Shown here: piece by piece, positions 1 through 6,129 of the stretch
How positions within the stretch are numbered: position 1 is the stretch's first letter
Layout of the letters: each line of letters begins with the position of its first letter
Made by a program: the position numbers and the translations under genes
Origin: Beijerinckiaceae bacterium
GTDB lineage: Bacteria > Pseudomonadota > Alphaproteobacteria > Rhizobiales > Beijerinckiaceae
NCBI GenBank assembly: GCA_027311205.1
Contig: DAICZI010000116.1
Coordinates: 1-6,129, forward strand
Length of the DNA stretch: 6,129 nt
Direction: 5' to 3'
Notes under the pieces: generated by a model
The model's database searches: none
Told to the model about the DNA's origin: nothing
Seen by the model: only the letters and a program-made list of their open reading frames with translations

Positions 1-68
1 AATCAGGCGTCAGCGGCGTTTAGAGAGTCTCAAGGAGCCCCTTGCGGATCATCACAGGAGAGTTTGAC

Positions 69-356
69 ATGCGGAAATTGTTCTTGCTTGCGGCGGCCTT
101 GGCGCTACCCGCTTTGGCTGGGTGCGCGACCGAACGTGAAAACAATGCCGCTGGCGGGGCCATTATAGGCGGCACTGCTGGCGCGATCATTGGTGGTGCG
201 TCCACAGGAGAGGTCGGCGGCGCTGCCGTTGGCGGGATTCTGGGTGCTGCAGGCGGTGCCATGGTTGGCTCGGCTCTGACGCCGCACCGTCGCTGTGTAC
301 GATATGGTTACGATTATGATGGTAATAGGGTTTGTCTCCGCGTGGCGCGCTACTAG
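69..356 (+). CDS. Glycine-zipper outer-membrane lipoprotein (small, 95 aa)
   Basis: The 95-residue product starts with a classic lipoprotein signal peptide: positive MRK, a hydrophobic stretch (residues 4-17) and the lipobox LAGC, with the lipidated cysteine at residue 19. Ala at +2 fits outer-membrane sorting. Residues 29-69 are a glycine zipper with repeated GG/GxxxG spacing (GGAIIGGTAGAIIGG and similar), as in glycine-zipper 2TM/YMGG-like proteins, and may form a tightly packed membrane hairpin or oligomer. The tail after residue 72 is basic and aromatic, with two cysteines (C76 and C89) that could form a disulfide in the periplasm. I chose the ATG at 69 because AGGAG at 56-60 lies eight bases upstream; an in-frame ATG at 42 would add nine residues before the signal peptide and has no such site. 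A strong terminator follows at 412-444, so this looks like the last gene of its transcript. The molecular function is unknown; a structural or envelope-stress role is inference. Confidence 0.85.
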   Translation: MRKLFLLAAALALPALAGCATERENNAAGGAIIGGTAGAIIGGASTGEVGGAAVGGILGAAGGAMVGSALTPHRRCVRYGYDYDGNRVCLRVARY

Positions 357-411
357 GCGCGCAACTGGGACCTGATCGGATAGATGTCCATGACCGGACA
401 AATTGGATCAA

Positions 412-444
412 CCCCGATGCCTCACGGCATCGGGGCTTTTTTTT
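412..444 (+). terminator. Rho-independent terminator after the lipoprotein gene
   Basis: A perfect 10-bp stem, CCCCGATGCC (412-421) with GGCATCGGGG (426-435), closes a TCAC tetraloop and is followed by C and eight T residues (437-444). This is a textbook intrinsic terminator for + strand transcription, 55 bases after the lipoprotein stop codon. The T-run ends at 444 and the GAGG Shine-Dalgarno of the next gene begins at 445, so the terminator also forms the immediate upstream boundary of the amidase gene. Confidence 0.93.
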
Positions 445-454
445 GAGGCGACAC

Positions 455-1204
455 ATGCTCGTGGTTGATAGCGAATGCGTGGATGACATCGCTCCTTCGC
501 CCAATTTTGGCGTGCGGCGAGAGCGGCTTGACAGTATCATTCTGCATTATACCGGCATGGAAGATGCGGCGGGAGCGCTGGCTTGGTTGCGCAATCCCGT
601 TTCAGAAGTGTCGTGTCATTATTTTGTGGATGAGCTGGGGGTCATCACGCAATTGGTGTCAGAACGCCATCGCGCCTGGCATGCCGGGCAATCGGCGTGG
701 CGCGGCCAGGATGACATGAATTCGCGCTCGATCGGCATCGAGATCGCCAATCAAGGCCATGGCGCTGGATGCCCGCCTTTCCCCGCCGTGCAGATTGAGG
801 CCGTCATCAGGCTTTGCCAGGATATAGTCCGGCGACATCGGATAGAGCCGGAACGCATTCTCGCCCATTCCGACATCGCGCCGGGGCGCAAGCAGGATCC
901 CGGCGAAGCTTTCCCGTGGGACCAGCTTCACGCCCACGGCGTCGGTTATTGGCTGGCTGCTCGAACCATTGTCGAAGGGCCAGTTCTTGCAAAGGGCGAC
1001 CAGGGTGAGCCGGTGATGGCTTTGCAGCAAGCCTTGCGGCGTTATGGCTACAGCCTGGAGGCCAACGGCAATTTTGACCAGGCAACGCACGCGGTCGTCA
1101 CAGCTTTTCAGCAGCATTTTCGTCAGATACTGGTCGATGGACGTGCTGATAGTTCGACGATCCTGACATTGCAAGCCCTGTTGGAGGGGCTTGAGACGGC
1201 CTGA
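455..1204 (+). CDS. N-acetylmuramoyl-L-alanine amidase, AmpD/AmiD-type, with PG-binding domain
   Basis: This 249-residue zinc amidase (Amidase_2 family) cleaves the amide bond between N-acetylmuramic acid and L-alanine in peptidoglycan or anhydro-muropeptides. The amidase domain spans about residues 15-160. The Zn ligands are H31 (in LHYTG), H138 and D148 (in AHSDIAPGRKQDPG), matching AmpD H34, H154 and D164. E96 in IGIEIAN and K146 match the AmpD catalytic Glu116 and Lys162. Residues about 175-243 form a PG_binding_1 domain (KGDQGEPVMALQQALRRYGY, then VDGRAD). No signal peptide or lipobox is visible, so a cytoplasmic recycling role is possible, although the wall-binding domain suggests contact with polymeric peptidoglycan. 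ATG 455 is preceded by GAGG at 445-448; a longer frame back to 332 would read through the terminator stem and adds unrelated residues. GTG at 461 is a possible alternative start. The last 107 bp overlap the 3' end of the opposite-strand gene. The family is certain; the choice between AmpD and AmiD roles is not. Confidence 0.93.
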   Translation: MLVVDSECVDDIAPSPNFGVRRERLDSIILHYTGMEDAAGALAWLRNPVSEVSCHYFVDELGVITQLVSERHRAWHAGQSAWRGQDDMNSRSIGIEIANQGHGAGCPPFPAVQIEAVIRLCQDIVRRHRIEPERILAHSDIAPGRKQDPGEAFPWDQLHAHGVGYWLAARTIVEGPVLAKGDQGEPVMALQQALRRYGYSLEANGNFDQATHAVVTAFQQHFRQILVDGRADSSTILTLQALLEGLETA

Positions 1205-4200
1205 GCGCATGTGGCGCGCCGACGCCAAGGCCGCGCAGGTCGGTTGCTGCCCGTTTTCTGAACAAGACATTGCCCTGTCGCTGCGCCGTGTCGCGGGCGT
1301 GCAGAAAATGCGCTTTGACAACCTCAAGCGCCGCACCGCGCCGCAGCGCCAGCAGGCCCTGCAAGCGGTAATATTCAGCCTCGATGTGGCATTCGCCAGC
1401 GTCGAGATAAGGTTTGATTTGGCGCAGGATGACGTCAGCCCTATCAAGTGCATCATGGCGGATCAATAATGCCGCCGCGATAATCAGCGGGCCATTGTCA
1501 TGAAACTTGCCCTGTAGTTCAGCTATCGCCGCGCCCGCCAATTCTATTCCGGCAGCCGTCTGGTTGCTTCGCATTTTGACAATGGCCACAAAAAGGCTGG
1601 CGTAAGCCTTCCAGAAGGTAATATTTTCGCTGCGTGCCAGGCTATCGAACCGCTGGGTCAGTTCGGCCAGCCCGGCCTCGTCGTCGAGGAGTTCCAGCAT
1701 GACACAGCCGTGCATATAGGCCATGCAGCGCCAGTGAGGCTGGGCGCTGTCGTCGCAAGACGCCATGCAGCTTTGCCAGAGCGAGCGCGCTGGAGCGGGC
1801 TGTCCCAACATCACCGAAATCACCGCGCGCAGACCCATCAGATGGAGTCTGTTCAACGTTCTCAAGCTCGCTGCGGTCTGGCAATACGCCTGCTCAACCG
1901 TACTCCTTGCGAAAAACGCGTCGATCATCGCCGCGCTCTCGCGGATCCGGCCAATATAAAACAGCGACGCACCGAGGACACGCAGCACCGTGAGCTGCTG
2001 GCCGACATCATGGGGATCAGCGACTTCGGCAATTTGCCTGGCGAGGGCGTAAAGTTCGCGGCCCCGAGCCGTCCGGCTGCTACAGCGGGTCAAAATCAAC
2101 GAAAAAAGCTCGCGTTGGCTTCCAAGGCTTTTCCCCAGTTGCGCGAGGATGGTGATCTCCTGCGCCACAGCGCTGGCACCATAGCCGTGAAGCGCAATGA
2201 GAGGGCGGGTGCGCCCGACCCTGAAACGAAATTCCTGACGCAACGTGGTGGCATCGCGCGGCAGATGGGCATTGTGTTCCAGCGCCAGATCATAATATGC
2301 CAGCGCCTCACGATAGGCGGCTCGGTTAAAGGCAACCCGCGCCGCTTTGTCGTAATGTAGCATCGCGGCGGCAATTTGGCCGGATTCCAGCAGATGCTCC
2401 GCGAGAAACTGTGGTTCCTTCTCGGCTAATTCCGGAAAACTGTCAGCGATGAGTTGTGCGGCTTGGGCATGCACCGCAATCCGTTCCTGGCGCAGCAGCA
2501 TTTGCACCACCGCATCGCGCAGCAGTGCGTGACGAAATTCGAGCGCCTCGCCAAAACGCTCGCGGCTTCGGATCAGAAGGCCGGCCTCCTCAAGTTCGGC
2601 AATGCCATCGCGAGAGGCTGCTTGTGTTCCCGGCACCAGCATCTGCAAGAGTTTCAGCGGGAATTGCCGCCCGAGCACACCAGCATAGGACACAATCCGG
2701 CGACCGGCGCCCAAATGGTTCAAGCGCGCCAGCAACGATTCTTGCAGGGAATCCGGGATCTGCATGTCCTTCAGCCCGCCGACCTCACTGCGCGCCATCT
2801 GCCCGATCAAGCCGCGCGTCAGTTCCTCTGCGTAAAGCGGCATGCCGGAAGCCCGAGCAACCAAACTGTCAATCTGCTCGGCCGACAGGACATGTGGTGC
2901 CGCCACAGCCTGCACAAGCTGGCTGATCTCATCTGGATAAAGCGGAGCCAGCCGCAGGACGCGCGTTTCCAGCGCCGGGAGCCAGGACGGAATCTCGGCG
3001 TCTTGGCTCGTGATCGCCATCACGACTGGTAGCGTTGCCGCCGCCCTGGTCACGGCCGACGCAACCGGCCCGGTGATTTCCAGCAATTGGTTGATTGCAC
3101 CCGGCAGATCAATGCCGGGCACCTCGACGCGGCGCATGAAGGACACCAGGCGGCGCTGAACCAGATCATCCGGCTGGTCGCTTTCAATCTGCAGCAACCG
3201 TTCAAGGCACGTACGCAGCGGATAAAACGCCACCGACGCAGCATGAGGGGCGCATTGCAGCACCAGGGCGAATTCGTCACCCTGGGTCCGGCTCAAGAGG
3301 GCCTGCGCCACCAGACTGGATTTGCCGGTTCCCGGCTCGCCGGTGATCAGCACGGTCTGTCCGACCCCGGCGCGCGCCTTGGCCAACAGCGACGAAAGAA
3401 TGCTCGCCTCCGGTTTGCGACCCACCAGCGGCATCGGCTTTTGGTGGCGCAACATCGCCTCAAAACGGCTGATACCGCGTGTTTCCCCGAGGATGCGCCA
3501 GGCCGGCTGCGCTGCGGCGAAGCCTTTCAATATGAGCGGCCCGACAGCGACGCTTTCAAACATATCGCCGATTCGTTCATGTGTCGCCGCGCTTATCAGA
3601 AAGCTGCCTGTCTGAGCCTGATCAAGCAAGCGCGCCGCCAGATTGGGGATTCGGCCTGTGGCACCCTCGTGCAGCAACGAACTGGCATCAACGGCGTCGG
3701 AAATAATGGTGAGGCCAGTCGCCGCCGCAAGGCGCAGATCGCCGCCACCCTGGCCGCGCTGCAGGTGGGACATGCCACCCATCAGCGCCAGACCGGCCCG
3801 CACAGCGCGTTCCGCATCCTGCCCCTGCGCCTGCGGATAGCCGAAACACGCCACAATCCTCTCACCGGCCACCAGCGCCAGACTGCCGCCATGCGCCTGT
3901 ATTGCTTTGGCCGCAAGTTCATGGAACCGCTGAAGATTTTCACCCCGGCGCTCGGCATCGCCGCCGGGATGGACCTCGATCAGTTCCACGAAGAGAAAAC
4001 TCAATGGACGCCATTGCGCGGTGGGCCCTGCGGGCTGGGTCGCTGCTTGACTGCTCGCAGCGCGCAGCGCTCTCGACGCCAATTGCAAACGGTTGCGATG
4101 ATCAAAGGAATTGACGCCTAGCTCACGCAATTCGTCGCCGCTGAGATCGGCTATCATCGATGGCAGAATATCATGTTCGCGGAAAGCCGCGCCGTAGATT

Positions 4201-4256
4201 TCAAGGCCACGCTCAGCAAGCCAGACATCAATGTCAGATCTTGCTTCTGCCCTCAT
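1098..4256 (-). CDS. SAM / class III cyclase-like / AAA ATPase / helical-repeat protein, probably catalytically degenerate
   Basis: This 1052-residue protein has the layout of large adenylate-cyclase-like ATPases. Residues about 8-66 are a SAM domain (DVWLAERGLEIYGAAF, then LSGDELRELGV). Residues about 84-257 are a class III nucleotide-cyclase fold, recognised from CFGYPQAQGQDAERAVRAGL, IPNLAARL and LKGF. From about 276 (PLVGR) an AAA_16/STAND-like ATPase begins, with Walker A GEPGTGKS at 306-313 and a downstream GMPLYAEELTRGLI segment. A winged-helix-like part (about 515-600, ending near EFRHALLRDAVV) precedes TPR-like helical repeats to about residue 1015. Odd points: both cyclase metal aspartates are Glu (E91, E132), and the usual Walker B segment (VEDLHWAD type) is missing between about 395 and 416. 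ATG 4256 was chosen because the SAM domain follows at once and GAAGG lies just upstream, though with close spacing; a TTG at 4337 would add 27 poorly convincing residues. The last 34-35 codons overlap the amidase gene. It lies on the same strand 187 bp after fdsD. The role is probably regulatory; the ligand and target are unknown. Confidence 0.88.
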   Translation of the reverse strand: MRAEARSDIDVWLAERGLEIYGAAFREHDILPSMIADLSGDELRELGVNSFDHRNRLQLASRALRAASSQAATQPAGPTAQWRPLSFLFVELIEVHPGGDAERRGENLQRFHELAAKAIQAHGGSLALVAGERIVACFGYPQAQGQDAERAVRAGLALMGGMSHLQRGQGGGDLRLAAATGLTIISDAVDASSLLHEGATGRIPNLAARLLDQAQTGSFLISAATHERIGDMFESVAVGPLILKGFAAAQPAWRILGETRGISRFEAMLRHQKPMPLVGRKPEASILSSLLAKARAGVGQTVLITGEPGTGKSSLVAQALLSRTQGDEFALVLQCAPHAASVAFYPLRTCLERLLQIESDQPDDLVQRRLVSFMRRVEVPGIDLPGAINQLLEITGPVASAVTRAAATLPVVMAITSQDAEIPSWLPALETRVLRLAPLYPDEISQLVQAVAAPHVLSAEQIDSLVARASGMPLYAEELTRGLIGQMARSEVGGLKDMQIPDSLQESLLARLNHLGAGRRIVSYAGVLGRQFPLKLLQMLVPGTQAASRDGIAELEEAGLLIRSRERFGEALEFRHALLRDAVVQMLLRQERIAVHAQAAQLIADSFPELAEKEPQFLAEHLLESGQIAAAMLHYDKAARVAFNRAAYREALAYYDLALEHNAHLPRDATTLRQEFRFRVGRTRPLIALHGYGASAVAQEITILAQLGKSLGSQRELFSLILTRCSSRTARGRELYALARQIAEVADPHDVGQQLTVLRVLGASLFYIGRIRESAAMIDAFFARSTVEQAYCQTAASLRTLNRLHLMGLRAVISVMLGQPAPARSLWQSCMASCDDSAQPHWRCMAYMHGCVMLELLDDEAGLAELTQRFDSLARSENITFWKAYASLFVAIVKMRSNQTAAGIELAGAAIAELQGKFHDNGPLIIAAALLIRHDALDRADVILRQIKPYLDAGECHIEAEYYRLQGLLALRRGAALEVVKAHFLHARDTAQRQGNVLFRKRAATDLRGLGVGAPHALRPSQAPPTGLAMSGSSNYQHVHRPVSDENAAEKL

Positions 4257-4324
4257 GACCTTCACCCAGAAAACGTCTTGGGAGTTCGCGAATGCGAAAT
4301 GCCACATCCATTCAGGGATGACGC

Positions 4325-4353
4325 ATCCAGGGATCAAAAACTGGTAAAGTCAA
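4325..4353 (-). promoter_or_regulatory. Possible promoter for the SAM/cyclase-like gene
   Basis: The gap between fdsD and the large regulator-like gene is AT-richer than its surroundings at about 4331-4375. On the - strand it contains TTGACT (4353-4348), a full -35-like match apart from its last base. At 17-bp spacing the -10 position holds CTGGAT (4330-4325), which is a poor match to TATAAT. The site lies about 70 bases before the ATG at 4256. This is only a candidate; the gene could equally be read through from the fds operon. Confidence 0.25.
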
Positions 4354-4443
4354 TAAACATAAAGTCGCATACCGCGCGCTTCCACGCATTGACCTTGCCA
4401 GACCTCATCTGGCTGCATCCATGCCCTTCGGGAAGGCAAGCCA

Positions 4444-4668
4444 TCATGGCTTCAGCAATATCAGCGCTTCGCGGGTCAAGGCATGCAGGGCCGTCGGGTG
4501 GGCCTCGCCGAATTTGATCAGTTCGGCACGCATCTTCGGGGTCCAGAACTTGCGGATGTGGTCGGCCACGCCCGGCGCGGCCTCCGTAGCCGGAAACGAT
4601 TGAAAATAATCAGAAATTTGATTGGCCATGTGTACGAGGCGGGCGTCGGGTGCCGGGTCTTCGCTCAT
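4444..4668 (-). CDS. fdsD: NAD-dependent formate dehydrogenase, delta subunit
   Basis: This 74-residue protein is recognised as FdsD by its LVHMANQISDYFQSF start, the VADHIRKFWTPKMR core (residues about 34-47) and the short helical tail ending LHALTREALILLKP. FdsD is a small cytosolic accessory subunit of the soluble Mo-dependent, NAD-linked formate dehydrogenase (FdsABG), which oxidises formate to CO2 and passes electrons to NAD+. It is thought to support assembly or stability of the complex rather than redox chemistry, and it has no cysteines or cofactor motifs. The ATG at 4668 has an AAGGG site about ten bases upstream, and the gene starts 21 bases after the fdhD stop. The order fdsA-fdhD-fdsD is the classic end of fdsGBACD operons. 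Length and motifs are normal for the family, so it appears intact. Confidence 0.93.
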   Translation of the reverse strand: MSEDPAPDARLVHMANQISDYFQSFPATEAAPGVADHIRKFWTPKMRAELIKFGEAHPTALHALTREALILLKP

Positions 4669-4689
4669 GAACTTTCAGCCCTTCTCTTC

Positions 4690-5526
4690 TCAGGAAAACA
4701 TCGTCGGTGCGGCAAATACCAAAGCACCATCATGGCGCGCCACCGCCATCAGCCCTATGCCATAATGCGCGGCACGGGCAATGGCGAGTGAGGTTGGTGC
4801 CGAAATCGCCACCAGCGCCCGCGCGCCAAACTTGGCAGTTTTCTCAACCATTTCATAGGATGCGCGGCTGGAAATCAACACAAAGCCATCGCCTGGCTCC
4901 AAACCTGCCCGTAATGCCGCGCCGATCAGCTTGTCCAGCGCATTGTGACGCCCGACATCCTCGCGCACCAGCAGCAATTCGCCATCAGCATCGGCCAACG
5001 CCGCAGCATGCACGGCATGGGTGACAGCGTTCAGCGGCTGGCGGGATTCCAGCTGCACCAAGGCGCGCTTGATGGCAGCGCGGGCCAAAGGCTCGCCACA
5101 AGATGTGTTGACGTTTGCTGCTTGCGGCAACTGCGACAGATCCTCGATCCCGCAAAGCCCGCAGCCGGTGCGCCCGGCCATCGCCCGCCGCCGACCGAGA
5201 TGCCGGGCGAGCTTGTCGGAAGCCAGCGTCACCTCAAGGCGCATGCCCTCCGCCAACGTCTCGATCGTCACCTTGTGAATGTCGCTGCCGACGCCAATCA
5301 CGCCCTCGGTAAAGCTGAATCCGTAGGCAAAATCTTCCAGATCACGCGGCGTCAGCATCATCACCGCAAAGGGCACCGGCGGGAACACCATTTCCACCGG
5401 CACTTCTTCGGGCACGTCACGGCGCCCGTCCCCTGCGGGCCGTCCGTCAAACCAGACCTGCCGGACGGGGTGGCCTTGGGCACCTGATGGGGGCGCGCTG
5501 GCCGCGCTTGCCCTATTCAGCTGCAT
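4690..5526 (-). CDS. fdhD: Formate dehydrogenase sulfurtransferase/accessory protein FdhD (FdsC)
   Basis: This 278-residue protein is FdhD, called FdsC in fds operons. It binds the bis-MGD molybdenum cofactor and passes it sulfur from a cysteine desulfurase, giving the Mo=S ligand needed for formate dehydrogenase activity; it acts in the cytoplasm. Family marks are VPVEMVFPPVPFAVMMLTP (about residues 42-60), AYGFSFTEGVI, the GRTGCGLCGIE loop with the CxxC pair C122 and C125, NTSCGEPL, REDVGRHNALDKLIG and LISSRASYEMVEKTAKFGA. The first 20 or so residues are a poorly conserved leader. ATG 5526 overlaps the fdsA stop region by 14 bases, and no good Shine-Dalgarno is seen, which points to translational coupling with fdsA. 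All key residues are present and the length is typical. Confidence 0.96.
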   Translation of the reverse strand: MQLNRASAASAPPSGAQGHPVRQVWFDGRPAGDGRRDVPEEVPVEMVFPPVPFAVMMLTPRDLEDFAYGFSFTEGVIGVGSDIHKVTIETLAEGMRLEVTLASDKLARHLGRRRAMAGRTGCGLCGIEDLSQLPQAANVNTSCGEPLARAAIKRALVQLESRQPLNAVTHAVHAAALADADGELLLVREDVGRHNALDKLIGAALRAGLEPGDGFVLISSRASYEMVEKTAKFGARALVAISAPTSLAIARAAHYGIGLMAVARHDGALVFAAPTMFS

Positions 5527-6129
5527 CCATCACCGGTGTCATGATGCGGCGCAGGCTGACCGCATCGGCGGCATCCTGCTCCTGCCATTCAGAACGGTGG
5601 TTAGAGCGGCGCACTTCCACTGCTGTCACCTTGTATTCCGGGCAATTGGTGGCCCAGTCGGAATAGTCGGTCGTCACCACATTCGCCCCCGAATTGGGGT
5701 GGTGGAAAGTGGTATAAACCACGCCAGGCTGCATCCGCTCGGAAACCTTGGCCCGCAGCGCCACATCACCCGAACGGCTCGAAAGCGCCACCAGATCACC
5801 ATCGACAATGCCACGGCTTTCGGCATCAAACGGATGGATTTCCAGCATGTCTTCGGGGTGCCACTGGTTGTTGTCGGTGCGCCGGGTCTGCGCGCCGACG
5901 TTATACTGGCTGAGAATGCGGCCCGTGGTCAGGATCAGCGGGAAGCGCGGCCCGGTGCGCTCGTCTGTGGCGACAAATTCAGTGATCATGAACTTGCCAA
6001 GCCCGCGCACGAAATGATCGACGTGCATGATCGGCGTGCCCTTGGGATGTTCCTCGTCGCAAGGCCACTGTATACCGCCCAGACGGTCGAGCGTCTCGAA
6101 GCTGATGCCCTTGAACGTGGGCGTCAGAC
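5513..6129 (-). CDS. fdsA: NAD-dependent formate dehydrogenase, alpha (catalytic) subunit, C-terminal part
   Basis: The gene enters from the right edge of the window, so only the last 205 residues are seen; the frame is open from base 6127 (LTPTFKGISFETLDRLGG). They cover the end of the catalytic region and the C-terminal molybdopterin-dinucleotide-binding domain: FVATDERTGPRFPLILTTGR, ILSQYNVGAQTRRT, HPEDMLEIHPFDAESRGI, DGDLVALSSRSGDV, VVYTTFHHPNSGANVVTTD and SDWATNCPEYKVTAVEV. This pattern matches FdsA of soluble NAD-linked formate dehydrogenases, which oxidise formate at a Mo/W-bis-MGD centre. The N-terminal iron-sulfur domains, the active-site cysteine region and the partner genes fdsG and fdsB are expected outside the window. 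The stop codon TAG at 5515-5513 lies within the start of fdhD, so the two are cotranscribed. An internal ATG at 6028 is not the true start because conserved sequence continues upstream of it. Confidence 0.95.
   Translation of the reverse strand, partial: LTPTFKGISFETLDRLGGIQWPCDEEHPKGTPIMHVDHFVRGLGKFMITEFVATDERTGPRFPLILTTGRILSQYNVGAQTRRTDNNQWHPEDMLEIHPFDAESRGIVDGDLVALSSRSGDVALRAKVSERMQPGVVYTTFHHPNSGANVVTTDYSDWATNCPEYKVTAVEVRRSNHRSEWQEQDAADAVSLRRIMTPVMDAAE

Noticed and set aside
31..44. Small hairpin CAAGG-AGCC-CCTTG upstream of the lipoprotein gene
   Set aside because: Only five base pairs and no T-run. It could be part of the leader or the end of an upstream unit, but such stems arise often by chance.
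385..400. Inverted repeat TGTCC-ATGACC-GGACA in the spacer before the terminator, as a possible operator
   Set aside because: Five-base arms are too short to separate from chance, and no known regulator site is matched.
659..1456. - strand open frame (265 codons) antisense to the amidase and overlapping the large gene in another frame
   Set aside because: Its translation has no family features, and it overlaps two well-supported genes.
3087..4121. Long + strand open frame (344 codons) opposite the large regulator-like gene, with similar shorter ones at 1710-2360 and 2454-3032
   Set aside because: They lie antisense to a gene with clear domain motifs, their translations show no recognisable domain and are rich in Arg, Gln, His and Ala, as expected from the complement of GC-rich coding DNA, and they lack convincing ribosome-binding sites.
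4257..4337. N-terminal extension of the large gene from a TTG at 4337
   Set aside because: The extra 27 residues do not resemble part of the SAM domain, the start codon is weak, and ATG 4256 sits directly before the domain with a nearby purine-rich site.
4397..4413. GCCAGA-(5)-TCTGGC inverted repeat after fdsD, as a possible fds operon terminator
   Set aside because: The six-base-pair stem is not followed by a T-run on the - strand (the next bases are AAGGTC), so it is not a convincing intrinsic terminator.
1..6129. CRISPR arrays, tRNA genes, insertion-sequence ends or a defence island
   Set aside because: I saw no regularly spaced direct repeats, tRNA-like cloverleaf, transposase or terminal inverted repeats. 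The genes are metabolic, envelope and regulator-like.

Overview
The window looks like chromosomal DNA from a moderately GC-rich Gram-negative bacterium, most likely an alphaproteobacterium. This rests on the type of soluble NAD-linked formate dehydrogenase operon (fdsA-fdhD/fdsC-fdsD), the AmpD/AmiD-like amidase with a C-terminal peptidoglycan-binding domain, a glycine-zipper lipoprotein and the overall codon use. I cannot assign a genus. There are no tRNAs, rRNAs, CRISPR arrays, transposases or other mobile-element signs.

Layout. On the left, two genes on the + strand concern the cell envelope: a small glycine-zipper lipoprotein (69-356) and a Zn-dependent N-acetylmuramoyl-L-alanine amidase (455-1204). 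A near-perfect intrinsic terminator (412-444) sits between them and directly abuts the amidase Shine-Dalgarno. The rest of the window is on the - strand. Read in transcription order from the right edge, it holds the C-terminal part of the formate dehydrogenase alpha subunit (fdsA, 6129-5513, partial), the sulfur-carrier/maturation protein FdhD (5526-4690), the small delta subunit FdsD (4668-4444), a 187-bp AT-richer gap, and a large multidomain protein (4256-1098). That protein combines SAM, class III cyclase-like, AAA/STAND-like ATPase and helical-repeat regions. Its 3' end runs 107 bp into the 3' end of the amidase gene.

How the genes fit together. fdsA, fdhD and fdsD form the end of one translationally tight operon. 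The alpha subunit carries the Mo-bis-MGD active site, FdhD sulfurates the cofactor, and FdsD is the accessory delta subunit. The large regulator-like protein may be read through from this operon or have its own promoter in the gap; no convincing terminator follows fdsD. It is the most unusual gene here. Its cyclase-like domain has Glu at both metal-binding Asp positions, and its ATPase domain keeps a perfect Walker A but appears to lack the Walker B segment. It may therefore be a nucleotide-sensing or scaffold protein rather than a working adenylate cyclase. I see no evidence for a wholly new multi-gene system.
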